DNA of 64,000 nt from Welwitschia mirabilis (taxonomy: Eukaryota; Gnetophyta; Gnetopsida; Welwitschiales), in contig JBOZIK010000001.1 in NCBI GenBank assembly GCA_051453625.1, positions 121,835,200 through 121,899,199 of the forward strand. Direction: 5' to 3'. Below, one piece after another: positions 47,331 through 58,184 of this stretch (its first letter is position 1; each line of letters starts with the position of its first letter). Under the pieces are notes generated by a model. That model was not told the origin of the DNA, did no database searches, and saw nothing but the letters and a program-made list of their open reading frames with translations. The position numbers and the translations under genes are program-made.

Positions 47331-48699
47331 AGATAGTGTTTTCTTGGCAAGGATCAAGATAATTATCAAGCTAAAGGAAGGGAGATAGATGCTTTGGAAA
47401 AAACTATAAAAATGAAATACAAGGAGTGGAAGCTTGGATGAGGAAATTTCCTCTTCTAGAAGGCACTATGTAAGGGAAGAGAAAAATTGAAAAAAAATCT
47501 TATCTTGATTAATTAACAAAGGGGAAATCCCTTTTTAGTAATTCAATTTCATTGACATCAAGAGTCCTAACAAATTCTAGAGATAAGAAATAAAATAGTA
47601 AAGCTAGAAAAAATTGGAGGAAGTAAAGTTAGAAGATATTAGAATATAAAAAAGACTTATCAAAGGGAAAACCAAAAAATAGAAATAGAAATATCTTTCC
47701 TAAAGAAAACTTTTAGAGTTATTAATGTATCACCTGACCAAAAAGATACATGATTAATTGATTTTCCACAAAGACAATTTTAAGGAAAATGTATGGCATT
47801 GATAAAGGAATGGTAGATACTTGGAGGAAAGGTTCTATGGGTAAATGTATAGTCCTAAAATGGATAATCCTAAAAAATAGAGTACCAATAATGACTGAAC
47901 AAAAGCATAGTGGATTAAAGGTATTGGAAGGATTCCTAGCATGCAAAATTACTAAAATGATGTAGGAATTATTCTAGGATTGTTATTTCATGTTTGAATC
48001 TTAAAGGAGAGTGGACAAAAATTCACATGAATGACAATCCTCCCATCAAGCCATAAAGACTACTAAATTTTGCTATGGTTTATTTAGCAAGCATAGAATA
48101 GTAGTATCTTCTCTAGCCTATGTTGAGTGTTCAAGAAATGGCAATAATCATCAAGAGAAAGATTTAAGCTTTTTGGGTGATGAAAATAATGAAAAAGCAC
48201 AATTGCTATGAGTCAATAGATTTCACAATATATATGAATAATACAGAATTATGGCATAGGATATACTACAAGGATGGAAGTTAGTAGTTAAGCTCAAGGG
48301 TAATCCAAGTCTTAACTCATCAAAAGTGATAGTAATAGGGAATCTAGTTGTGGATAGGCAATGGATTTTAGTCACTCCACATCTAATTGTGTAAGTCATG
48401 AGTCTAAGAGAGGAGGAAGACTTGTTGCTTTCATCCTTCCAAGGACATGCAAACATAGACTAATTTTTTGGACATACGGTACCCAAGAATGCAAAAGGGC
48501 ACATATACAAAGATGAATTGAAGCAGCCCTTAGCTCTTTTATCTAAGTTTATTAATGATTTTATTATCTAAAATAGAAATCATTTAAAACTTAGAGGCCT
48601 TCATTTTAACTTCTTATTAGATTTTCAGAAGAAAATAAGGATCAGTTTACCACTCTTCTTTACCAAGAAATTATAAGAAAAAATTATTAGTAATCATTC
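47331..48699 (+). pseudogene. LINE 3' coding region, domain unclear
   Basis: Continues from the RT with patches of coding-like composition (ARIKI near 47345, MRKFPLLEG near 47440, MYGIDKGMVDTWRKGSMGKC near 47790). In plant L1 elements this is where the zf-RVT region sits, but I cannot assign the Cys/His positions. Minus-strand frames at 47722-47946 and 48223-48456 are antisense. Confidence 0.45.
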
Positions 48700-49430
48700 A
48701 GGCCTTATTTATAGGCTTAAGGAGTTCTTGAAAGAAGAAGTACCAAAGGGTAGATAAGCCCATTAAGGGCATGAAAAAAATGCTAATACAAAAAATAGAG
48801 AGAGTCAAAAAGTTTTTAATAATAGGTAAACAAGCCTTTTCTTAGAAGCATATGGGCCCAGGGAGGACTACAAAGGGATCAGAATTAGAATAATAAAAGG
48901 GCCCTAACCCTCCTCTAGAAGACCAGCATCAAGGATTTGAGGCTGAAGAAGAGCATGTAGCATCAAATGGCCTAAATTTTATAGTTATTAGTAATGATGA
49001 GATCAAAAATGAGCCTAATGTCCATCTAAGTAAGTAATAGCAGGAGTGCAAAGGGGAGCAGCTAGTGAAAGCCAACCAAGAGAAGTCAGATAGATCTAAT
49101 GATGATGATGATTCTAATAACAAAAAACATGAAAGTGAGGTAGAGAAGGCCAGCTATGATGTTAGTACTTAGTTATTAAAATGGGTAGATTATTATGAAA
49201 TTTTGAAAGTTAACCTATGAGCATTGAGGTAATACATCATTTTAGTCCACAAAAAGTTAGCTCTCAAGTGGTTCCCAGATAGGAATAGGCATAGGGTAGT
49301 GGAAGAAGCTATATAAATGACAGAGATCAACAATTCTAAAGATGTTCTAGCTAATATAGAAACATGTAGGACCTATAGTGATAAATCCTTTAACTATCTA
49401 GTTAACAAATATGCAAGCCAATTTTATTAA
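48700..49430 (+). pseudogene. Unidentified coding-like segment, decayed by stop codons
   Basis: From 48849 to a TAA at 49428-49430 a single plus-strand frame stays readable over about 190 codons, interrupted only by stops that could derive from CAA, CAG or CGA by one transition. Text includes MGPGRTTKGSELE, an acidic middle (FEAEEEHVASNG, SNDDDDSNNKKHESE) and a basic/hydrophobic end (LLKWVDYYEILKVN, ALKWFPDRNRHRVVEEA, KSFNYLVNKYASQFY). The same frame reads coding-like upstream (GMKKMLIQKIERVKKFLI). I do not recognise the family. It lies between LINE RT and the A-rich tail, so it may be the C-terminus of LINE ORF2 or part of another element. Confidence 0.5.
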
Positions 49431-49979
49431 TTGTATTTCTTAACGACAAATGTTTATGTTCATTTCCTTATTTTTGTTGTATTTTAGCAGATTCACTATT
49501 CTAAATATTATGATTTTTTCATATGTTTTTAATTAAGTTAAAATTATGTTTTGTAGAAGCTTTTTTAATAATCATTTTATCCTTTTTATTTTTAAGATGG
49601 GGGGAGTTCCCTTGGTATTATTGAAGATCTCCTAGTAGCAATTTTTGTGATCTATCTATATAGTTTCTTCTAAAGTAATAGATACATGACTATTTTTTAA
49701 AATAAAAATAATAATAATTAATACTATTTAGTTCCTTTATTTTAGACTAATAATCCCTTAACTAAAAATTCCATTAACATTTTTTTGATTAAGTTAAGTA
49801 TTTTGAGATAAATAAAGATATCATACTTTAATAGTGATCTAAGAAAATTATAAAAGCATCATGACAACCTAAGTATTTAACCATGTAATTTTGTGTAGTT
49901 CTAAATCATCATACAAATGGAATCAGAATAAATTCATTACTCATGAATTTTTAATCCAAATTTCATGATCTAGATTTTA

Positions 49980-50850
49980 AAAATCTTTATAAATACATAA
50001 GAGAGTGTGAGGCTCTAATTTCTATCACAGAGGAGCTAGTAGTTATGATGAAACTTTTTCTATTCTTTTTAAGAAAAATCAAATTCTTTGCCATATAATT
50101 TTAAATCTTCTTCTATTAGGTCATGAAGGAATCTAAAGTACTTCATAGTCCATAAGACTAATGAACTTAATAGGAAATTCATGAACTTCTAGAAATAAAA
50201 CAAGGAACCTTTTCAAAAGGCCTTTCAATGCTTTAAAAGCCTATTAAAGAGATTAAACAATATTATTATGAGGATTAAATATTATTAAGATTTTTATATG
50301 AGATAATAAGTGCACAAATTAGAAAACTAATAGAGATGATGAGTGGTAATAATTTCACATCTAAAGAATTAGATGAAGCATGGAAAAATTTGAAAAACAT
50401 AGCTGAGAGATCTAAAAATTGGGATAGATCCACTAGAAATACTAAAGTAGCAAAACCAAACTTCAACATCATAGAATAAGGAATATATAAGTTAGATGAG
50501 AAAACTGTTTTATCAAGAAGCTAACCACATCATTAAAACATTAGATAACCTTCAAATACCTAAGTCTAAACAACTGTTAATGGAGATATATGTGCTACAT
50601 GTACTTCTAATGAGCATGAAGGTAATGAGTATACCTCTATTTCACTTTATAAAGAGATTGTAACTAAGTAGGTCAATATTATACAAGATGAGAGGTCCTT
50701 TTTAGAATAATAATAATAACAAAATCAACCATAAAAATCATCAATCCCCTATAGGAATTCTTATGACTTAAATTGGAGAAACCACACTAGCTTTTCATGG
50801 AAAGCCTCATCAAATGAATTATTCACTTCATAATTATGTAATTAACCTAG
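49980..50850 (+). pseudogene. Ty3/gypsy gag remnant, C-terminal part
   Basis: Plus-strand translation gives MMSGNNFTSKELDEAWKNL and AERSKNWD near 50330-50425, then GIYKLDEK near 50480 and CATCTSNEHEGNEY near 50590 (a damaged zinc finger). It ends with RNSYDLNWRNHTSFSWK near 50755-50805. The last matches the YNPGWRNHPNFSW signature that follows the gag zinc finger in Athila-type elements. Upstream, 50100-50330 is weakly capsid-like. No protease follows. It is a fragment unrelated in position to the other gags. Confidence 0.8.
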
Positions 50851-52208
50851 GAATAGATCATTAGAAAACATCCTAAAGTTATTCTTATGCATTCAATTAG
50901 CTACTAGTAATAAGCAAGCTAACATCAATAATTAAAATTCTAAAACCCTTGGATTTCTAGAATAACTAATGAGTTAGATTTTTCGAACTATAACTCACAC
51001 AGTGAATACACACAATAACAAGTAAAATAATAAGCTTCTAAACCAATCTAGTCATAACATAAAGGGTTTATATGTTGTTAAGAGATGAACAAAGGTTAAG
51101 AGAGTTAATGTTCTCTCACTTAGAATTGGTACTCACATAATTGAACCTATTAAATCACCTATTAAGGACTCTTATAAATGTAAATTAAGAAAGATAAAGA
51201 GAATGATTTGAATAGATTTAAATATCACATATTATAAAAAGCCCCAATTTTTAAAATGCCTTGCATCATTAGAAAAGAAATATCTTAAATAATAATACCT
51301 AATAATCTTTAAGAAAGTAAAAGTTAACAATTTACTTTTAGATTTCATCAAGAAAGTCCAATTTCATGTTAAGTTCTTTAAAAATCTTACATACTAAAGA
51401 GATATAAATGTTAATAACTTTCTTATCCCAACATAGTGTTATACTTTAAAATAAACTTTCATTCAAGTGTAGATATCCTAGTTCCCCAAAAATTCCATGT
51501 TTTATGGAAAACCAAAAGATAGACAAGGCCTTACTAAACTTATGGATCAATGAGAAAATTAGTTTTCTACTATTCAAAGAGATTAGATTAAAACACTCAA
51601 CAACATAAAAATAACATTTCAGTTTTCTAATTAATCAACTAAATACACATATGAATAATACAAAACATCTTAGTAAAAGCTAAAAATTTTATTACCCCAT
51701 GGATTTTTTAGTCTTAGAGATGGAATATTATCTAAATTGATACAGCCTTATCTTAACAAGATCATTCCTAGCAACATCTAATATCCTTATCAATTATAGA
51801 AATGAAATAGTAAAACTGTTATTTGAAAATATGGATAGAAGGTGACAAATCTTTAATGCACCAAAGAGAAATTGCATGAATGATTTTGAAGAAATAGAAT
51901 TAATTAAAACCAAGAATAAGTACTTATCCAATACTTTGACTATAAATCAATTAAGCCTTTACTCTATACATCATAAAAAAGAGCACACATAAGAGAACCT
52001 TTTGAAACTATCAATTTGATCTTATTATATAATTAGAAATATTATAAAATTTTTAGTAATCCTGTATTTAAGTGAATTAAATCTTTTTAAGCGTTATAAG
52101 TATTTTATCATGGTGCTATTAAGATCTTAAACCTTAAGGATAATCATTACTTCAAATTCACTCATCAAAAACTTAAATTATTTCTAAATCTATTTCAGCA
52201 ATTACTGT

Positions 52209-52211
<3 letters not shown>
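50851..52211. other. AT-rich DNA, no feature identified
   Basis: No domain or clear LTR boundary seen on either strand. It may be the rest of the gag element's polyprotein beyond recognition. Confidence 0.5.

Positions 52212-52281
<70 letters not shown>
52212..52281. repeat. (TG)n microsatellite
   Basis: About 35 TG units running directly into a 100-N gap, which it probably caused. Confidence 0.95.
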
Positions 52282-52486
52282 NNNNNNNNNNNNNNNNNNN
52301 NNNNNNNNNNNNNNNNNNNNNNNNNNNNNNNNNNNNNNNNNNNNNNNNNNNNNNNNNNNNNNNNNNNNNNNNNNNNNNNNNTATGATGAAATAGTAACAT
52401 GGTAAGTATAAACAAATGAGTAAATATGATAGTAGTAACGAATGAAGGATGTGATGAAATGCATGACAGGCGAGAACATGTGTCTG

Positions 52487-52765
52487 CTACTGTCTAGCGG
52501 GACGACGATGGTGATATACAACTATGTAGAATAAGAAGGCTCGTGCAAGGGTGTGAATCATAGTCAAGGAAGAATTAGGTAGGCCATAGCATGGATCGAT
52601 GCGATATATCTTATCATCATCTTCTTCCATTACTGGGACCTCATAGAATGGAATATCAATTACAGCAAAGTCTTGTATTGCCTCACGTTGGCGTTGTACT
52701 TGGAGAAAGGCGATGTGCATCCTTTGATAGGAAGGAGGAAAGGATGAAGAATAATCATCAGCCAT
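52487..52765 (-). CDS. Small intact ORF, unknown function
   Basis: A 92-codon minus-strand frame starting MADDYSSSFPPSYQRMHIAF with a stop after RRPARQ. It has an acidic patch (MEEDDDKIY) and a hydrophobic run near residues 71-81 (ARAFLFYIVV) that is too short for a sure membrane helix. Unlike its surroundings, the DNA keeps CpGs and is less AT-rich, suggesting young or selected sequence. A TATATATA box lies at 52852-52859, about 87 bases upstream of the ATG in the right sense. It lies beyond the integrase of the Tat-like element, so it could belong to that element's 3' region or LTR. The antisense frame 52591-52842 is also open. I recognise no family. Confidence 0.4.
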   Translation of the reverse strand: MADDYSSSFPPSYQRMHIAFLQVQRQREAIQDFAVIDIPFYEVPVMEEDDDKIYRIDPCYGLPNSSLTMIHTLARAFLFYIVVYHHRRPARQ

Positions 52766-52851
52766 ATTTTAGACTTCAAATATATAAACCAAAATGTAGA
52801 CTTTGTGCGATGCAAGAAAAAGGCCTATGTTGTTCTGCATGAGAACCTATG

Positions 52852-52859
52852 TATATATA
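52852..52859 (-). promoter_or_regulatory. Possible TATA box upstream of the small ORF
   Basis: GTATATATAC on both strands (palindromic), 87 bases before the ATG at 52765. Common by chance in AT-rich DNA. Confidence 0.3.
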
Positions 52860-52999
52860 CATGAGACATTGCACGCACTTACTAATGAAAATATGAAAAT
52901 AACTAAATTGCAACATGAAACAAAAATGACATGTTTTTGGAAATTTATTTTAATGAAAATAAGGTCGAAGATATAGTGAATTTATTAGTTCATTCTCTT

Positions 53000-54130
53000 C
53001 AACCCCATTTAAACTCCTTAGTTTGTATGTTCCCTTATCGAACTTCTATGAGATGACAAATGGTCCTAACCNNNNNNNNNNNNNNNNNNNNNNNNNNNNN
53101 NNNNNNNNNNNNNNNNNNNNNNNNNNNNNNNNNNNNNNNNNNNNNNNNNNNNNNNNNNNNNNNNNNNNNNNNNNNNNNNNNNNNNNNNNNNNNNNNNNNN
53201 NNNNNNNNNNNNNNNNNNNNNNNNNNNNNNNNNNNNNNNNNNNNNNNNNNNNNNNNNNNNNNNNNNNNNNNNNNNNNNNNNNNNNNNNNNNNNNNNNNNN
53301 NNNNNNNNNNNNNNNNNNNNNNNNNNNNNNNNNNNNNNNNNNNNNNNNNNNNNNNNNNNNNNNNNNNNNNNNNNNNNNNNNNNNNNNNNNNNNNNNNNNN
53401 NCAATTTCTCATACCATGACTTTGTATTTCTTTGTAAGAGTTTCTTGAGATAATTTATGATCAACTTATTTGTAGCTTCATCTTGTCCATTTGCTTAATG
53501 ATAACATGGTATCAAAAAGGAATGTTTTATCCTAAATTTTCTTAGGAAATTTTTCAATTCTGATGATTTAAATTATAGACCAGTATCAGTGATAATGACA
53601 TAAGGTATGTCAAATCTAGCAATGATGTGATCAAGAATGAAATTTTAAATCCTTTTTGATATTGTTTGCCATAATGGGACTGCTTTAACACATTTATAAA
53701 ATTATTTTGTTACAGTAAGAATGAACATATGTTGTTCTGATGAAGCAAGCATAATAGGACTGATTAAATCTATACCCCATTTTCTAAAAATCCAAATTGG
53801 ATCAGAAGAAGAAAGCTCATTAGGTGGTTGATGTATTCTTGATGAAAAAATCTAATAAGTATGACATGTTTTAACTATCTTAAAATAGTCATTGTTCATT
53901 GTTTTCTAGAAATAACTAGACTGTAACACATGACCTAACAGTGATCTTATCCCCTGGTGGAGTCCACATAGTCTGGCATGGGTTTCTTTTAGGACATAAG
54001 TAGCTTCTCTTGATTTTAGGCATCTTAATAGGATACCTTCATTTTACTTCTTATATAATTATCCTTGGATTAGGGTAAAGCACATTACTTGATCCCTGAA
54101 GTTTCACTTCTATGATGAGGAGAAATTTTG
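53000..54130 (-). pseudogene. Integrase remnant of the Tat-like element
   Basis: The minus-strand order is a zinc-binding region (ETHARLCGLHQGIRSLLGH near 53960, then VKTCHTY near 53870, where the second Cys has become Tyr), then FRKWGIDLISPI near 53790. The core follows (VPLWQTI, FDIPYVIIT near 53600) and ends in NGQDEATNKLIINYLKKLLQ near 53460. The first catalytic Asp, normally in a TDYFTKW context, reads Lys followed by stop; the Glu after NGQ-D is present. Gap 53072-53401 removes much of the C-terminal half. Confidence 0.82.
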
Positions 54131-54219
54131 GGTAGCCTTTGGTTAGTGAAGTACTCTAGCAAAGTATCATACCACTCATCATTTGTTGTAAGATCTTTTA
54201 TCAATTGACTTATGTCATC

Positions 54220-54811
54220 TCATGATAGCTCTAGATAAGTAGTCATTTGATATTCATCAAGGAAATTTTGACTAGTGCATATGCATGTGACATACTCTTT
54301 AAGGGATGAATCTCTAAAATACATTTGAGCAAAGTTTGCAAGATAATTTGCGAATTGATTTTCATTTCGAGGAACAGCTAGAAGTTCACATGCCTTAAAA
54401 TAATGCAAGAAGCTTTCTTACTCTTCCAAGATATGCACCTAGGATTCCTGATCTAGCTTCGTACTTGCCTAAGACTTGNNNNNNNNNNNNNNNNNNNNNN
54501 NNNNNNNNNNNNNNNNNNNNNNNNNNNNNNNNNNNNNNNNNNNNNNNNNNNNNNNNNNNNNNNNNNNNNNNNNNNNNNTACTTGCCTAAGACTTGATTGA
54601 CAACTAATTGCGAGTCACCAAAAATGATCAATTTCTTGAAACCTGCATGAATAGCAAGCATGATTTCTCTTATCAAAGCCTCATATTTAGCAATGGTATT
54701 TGTGCAATGAAAATTCAGTATAAAAGAGAATGATAAACCTGTTTTGTTGTTGAAAAAGAAGACTACTCCTGCAAATCCACCATTTGGGTTTGATGCATCA
54801 TCGAAAAACAT
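54220..54811 (-). pseudogene. Second (additional) RNase H domain
   Basis: A type I RNase H of the archaeal/plant style that Tat-lineage elements carry after their own RNase H. The minus-strand frame 54395-54811 starts FFDDASNPNGGFAGVVF, then KYEALIREI and IIFGDSQLVVNQVLGKYEAR, so the Asp, Glu and Asp of the active site are all present. The end (54220-54408) reads LLAVPRNENQFANYLANFA, matching the VPRxxNxxADxLA close of this domain. The 100-N gap at 54479-54578 is false: a 17-bp sequence repeats on both sides, so the domain continues across it. A stop or frame change separates the two parts. Confidence 0.85.
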
Positions 54812-54814
54812 TAA

Positions 54815-55440
54815 TGCATCTCAATTCTTTTTCATTTCAACATTATGAATTTCTTCATTAGGGAATTGTTCAGTTTCACTTGAGGTTTCACCTTTAGCTT
54901 TTATTGGTAGATCTACTATTTCTTCGGCTATGCACTTTCCCTTGACATATTTTTGTGATTGGAATTCTAGATCAAATTCAGCGAGAATCAATGCCCACTT
55001 TGTTAAACATGTGCTACCAATAGAGTATTCAAGTAGATGTTTGAGTAAATTTTGGTTATTAATAACAATTATTTTATTTGTCATCATATAATAACGAAAA
55101 TTTTGTGAAGCGAAAACTAAACTCAAACATGCCTTTTCTACTTCGGTATAATTTCTCTCATATTAATATAGTATCCTACTGATGTAATAAATTGGGTGAT
55201 CTCNNNNNNNNNNNNNNNNNNNNNNNNNNNNNNNNNNNNNNNNNNNNNNNNNNNNNNNNNNNNNNNNNNNNNNNNNNNNNNNNNNNNNNNNNNNNNNNNN
55301 NNNNNNNNNNNNNNNNNNNNNNNNNNNNNNNNNNNNAAAAGCCTTTTGATAATTTTCATCCCACTTGAATTGGTTGTCTTTCTTAAGTAAATGCATAAAT
55401 GGTTCACATCGATTTGCCAAAGTTGAAATAAATTGATGTA
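54815..55440 (-). pseudogene. First RNase H domain of the Tat-like element
   Basis: Open minus-strand segment 54821-55126 reads FRYYMMTNKIIVI, LLKHLLEYSIGSTCLTKWAL, LAEFDLEFQSQKYVKGKCIA, closely following the Tat text around LKYLLxxPxLTGRLxKWAxxLxEFDIxYxxxKxIKGxAIAD. Upstream (55337-55440) is the RT connection (CEPFMHLLKK, FKWDENYQKAF). The gap 55204-55336 hides the N-terminal active-site region. Confidence 0.82.
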
Positions 55441-55449
55441 TTACTTATA

Positions 55450-56345
55450 GCCTATCTTGAAGACTATGTAATTGTTTCAAGTTGCATGGTGATGGCATAT
55501 CTGTAATTGCCTTGATCTTATTAGGATTAATTTTTATGCCTTGTTTCAATACCATGAATTCTAAGAGTTTTCTTGGTGGCATACCAAATACACATTTCTT
55601 TGGGTTTAGGTGTAAATTATCTTACTTTCATGAGTAGTTGATTGAGGTCATTATGATGATCGGCAATTATCTTTGACTTAACCACAACATCATCAACGTA
55701 GTCTTCCATGTTGCGGTGGATCATATTATGAAAGATATGTGTCATTACATGTTGGTAGATTGCACCAAAATTCTTTAATCTAAAGGGCATCATAACGTAA
55801 CAGAAGAGAACTCATGATGTTATAAAAGTTGTTTTGTTCTAGTCTGCAGGATTAATAAAGATCTGATTGTAACCTAAGTAACCATCCATGAATAATAAGA
55901 GGTTATAACTGGCAGTCTTGTCTACTAGGATTTCGATATTCGATAAAGGATAGTCATCCTTTAAGATAATCTTGTTTAAATCATGATAATCAATACAAAT
56001 TCTAATTTGGTCATTCTTCCTTGGAACGACCACCATGTTTGATAACCAATCTAAGTAACCTACTGATCGGATAAAATAGGAAGTCAAGAGATGCTCTAGA
56101 TCTTGTTTCACTACTAATGCAAGGCGAGGATTTAGCTTTCTAATCTTTGTCTCATTGGGGTCGAGTTTGGCTAGAATAATATTATGCATAACTATTGATT
56201 TGTCAATTCCCAGCATATCTTTGTAATGCCAAGCAAAGATGTCCTAATTAGAAGATAGCATATTTTCAAGCTCAGTTTTGGTTTGTTGCAGTAATTAGTC
56301 ATTAATCTTAAGAGATTTTTCTCCACTGATGGGATCTATGAGGAA
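55450..56345 (-). pseudogene. Reverse transcriptase of the Tat-like element
   Basis: Minus-strand segment 55839-56216 is open for 125 codons: MLGIDKSIVMHNI, VVKQDLEHLLTSYFIRSVGY, WLSNMVVVPRKNDQIRICID, LLLFMDGYLGYNQIFINPAD. This covers the fingers to motif A with its Asp. The catalytic box reads EDYVDDVVVKS; the YVDD codons are at 55689-55700. Thumb sequence follows with stops near 55600 and 55450. DIFAWHYKDM at about 56225 is the domain's usual start. Confidence 0.88.
55689..55700 (-). other. YVDD catalytic box of RT
   Basis: Codons TAC GTT GAT GAT on the minus strand, within NMEDYVDDVVVKS. Intact, unlike most catalytic sites in this window. Confidence 0.9.
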
Positions 56346-56569
56346 GTCATATGTTGTAACATCCTATTGTTTTGCTAGAGATGACTTATGTTTTCTGACT
56401 TTACTATTTCATATGCCTTAGAGTTCTCACTTATTTGCTCTTGATTTGAGAAGATACAAGGCTTTCCTATGAAATCACTATAATTAAAATCGACAAGGTT
56501 GCAATCGATGTACCTTTCAATAGGTTTTCCATTAAGGATGAAATGTAGGGGCTTGTTCAATTATCTCCT
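56346..56569 (-). pseudogene. Pol N-terminal segment before RT
   Basis: Minus-strand frame 56375-56560 (MNKPLHFILNGKPIERYIDC and NLVDFNYSDFIGKPCIF) begins just inside the spacer boundary. It joins the RT start after a short decayed stretch. No named domain. Confidence 0.55.
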
Positions 56570-57090
56570 CATTGTGATATCCTACAAGTTAAGAGAATGG
56601 CATAAGAACAAAAACAACGAGGGAAAAACTAAAAGCAGACATTAAAAAGATGTCAAACTACTTTAATTGAAAGATTGAAAAACAAAACATAAATAATTTT
56701 AGAAGAGACTTTGCTCTTTCTTTTTTTTTTTTTCAAAAGAAAGTTTTGAAACATTACGCTTTGTAAATGTTTATGTATAGTGTGATAGGAAGAGGCTTTA
56801 CTCAGCCATCGAAACCTTGCTTAGGTGGACGAACTTGTTTTGTATAAGGTACTTTGATCGTCATGAGATTTGTCCTTTGTGTTTTAACTAGATAAATGAA
56901 CTAGCATGTTATTATTGTCTTTTTTTTTTGTCTTTTTTTTTAGTATAGTTTTTATAAATACAATATGTACATGTTTTTGTTTTTATGTTTTAATTTTTTC
57001 TTTTTTTTGTATGTGATTTTTTTGAGTTTTTTTTTTCTTTTAGTTGTGAATAAAGGTTTCCCCCCTCTTTTTTAGTGTTTTTGAGAGCTT
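56570..57090 (-). other. Protease-RT spacer, possible Ogre-like intron
   Basis: A non-coding spacer with several poly-A runs on the sense strand (plus-strand T runs near 56720, 56930, 57000), set between protease and RT. On the minus strand its 3' end reads TTCTCTTAACTTGTAG then GATATCACAATGAGGAG, a plausible splice acceptor directly before the pol segment. Ogre-type elements carry an intron at about this point. I could not identify the donor site. Confidence 0.45.
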
Positions 57091-57094
57091 TAAA

Positions 57095-58180
57095 TCATGA
57101 GCTAATTGGAAAATCATCTAACAGGAATGGAATCCATCCTATATCTAAAATCTGAGTGTCAGAAATAGGTGAGACCTTCATTTTATATGGGTCCACTGGA
57201 TCATGTTCGNNNNNNNNNNNNNNNNNNNNNNNNNNNNNNNNNNNNNNNNNNNNNNNNNNNNNNNNNNNNNNNNNNNNNNNNNNNNNNNNNNNNNNNNNNN
57301 NNNNNNNNNNNNNNNNNNNNNNNNNNNNNNNNNNNNNNNNNNNNNNNNNNNNNNNNNNNNNNNNNNNNNNNNNNNNNNNNNNNNNNNNNNNNNNNNNNNN
57401 NNNNNNNNNNNNNNNNNNNNNNNNNNNNNNNNNNNNNNNNNNNNNNNNNNNNNNNNNNNNNNNNNNNNNNNNNNNNNNNNNNNNNNNNNNNNNNNNNNNN
57501 NNNNNNNNNNNNNNNNNNNNNNNNNNNNNNNNNNNNNNNNNNNNNNNNNNNNNNNNNNNNNNNNNNNNNNNNNNNNNNNNNNNNNNNNNNNNNNNNNNNN
57601 NNNNNNNNNNNNNNNNNNNNNNNNNNNNNNNNNNNNNNNNNNNNNNNNNNNNNNNNNNNNNNNNNNNNNNNNNNNNNNNNNNNNNNNNNNNNNNNNNNNN
57701 NNNNNNNNNNNNNNNNNNNNNNNNNNNNNNNNNNNNNNNNNNNNNNNNNNNNNNNNNNNNNNNNNNNNNNNNNNNNNNNNNNNNNNNNNNNNNNNNNNNN
57801 NNNNNNNNNNNNNNNNNNNNNNNNNNNNNNNNNNNNNNNNNNNNNNNNNNNNNNNNNNCCCCCATGTTCATTATCCAAGGATGTCGTAGTAGCAAATTAA
57901 ATGCTACTGCATTATTGATTACATGGAATTCAGTGTCATTGACCTTTTGAGCTACTTCAATAGGTAAAGTAACTGTCCCTTTTTGATTTGTCCTTACAGT
58001 CATTAAATCCTCTAATCATCATGCCTTTCTTTGCATTTAAGAGATGATCCATTTTGAGCTTCTCAAGGTATGATGAATCTATCACATTTAGTTTGGCTCC
58101 ATAATCAATAAAATCTCTACTTACTTTGGTGGACCTGATGTTTACAGATATGTAAGGTAGTTCAGTAACAATCATCTTCT
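57095..58180 (-). pseudogene. Aspartic protease region of the Tat-like element
   Basis: Minus-strand 57957-58175 reads LPYISVNIRSTKVSRDFIDY then GAKLNVIDSSYLEKL. The catalytic DxG is present as Asp-Tyr-Gly, where Ser, Thr or Asn is usual. A frame change follows, then 57859-58003 reads GTVTLPIEVAQKVNDTEFHV and AFNLLLRHPWIMNMG, the LLLGRPWI-like strand with Gly changed to Arg-His. The far end at 57095-57209 reads WIPFLLDDF. Most of the segment after the protease is hidden by the 649-N gap. Confidence 0.82.
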
Positions 58181-58184
58181 TAGG

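Larger units (their letters stand above)
43261..49740 (+). mobile_element. L1-type LINE, decayed
   Basis: The plus-strand order is a purine-rich 5' part, an unclear ORF1 region, an APE-type endonuclease (from 44735), RT (46080-47330) and a long 3' part. An A-rich AATAATAATAATTAAT end follows GGGGGGAGTTCCC near 49600-49720. This is the order of plant L1 elements. The 5' limit is placed at the change to GGGGGTGGAGTAGG near 43267, and the 3' limit at the A-rich tail; both are approximate. It has many stops, and one spurious 100-N gap interrupts RT. Confidence 0.7.

Noticed and set aside
52173-52521. Thr-His or Cys-Val repeat frames over the TG tract
   Set aside because: Microsatellite translated in different frames, and joined to an N gap.
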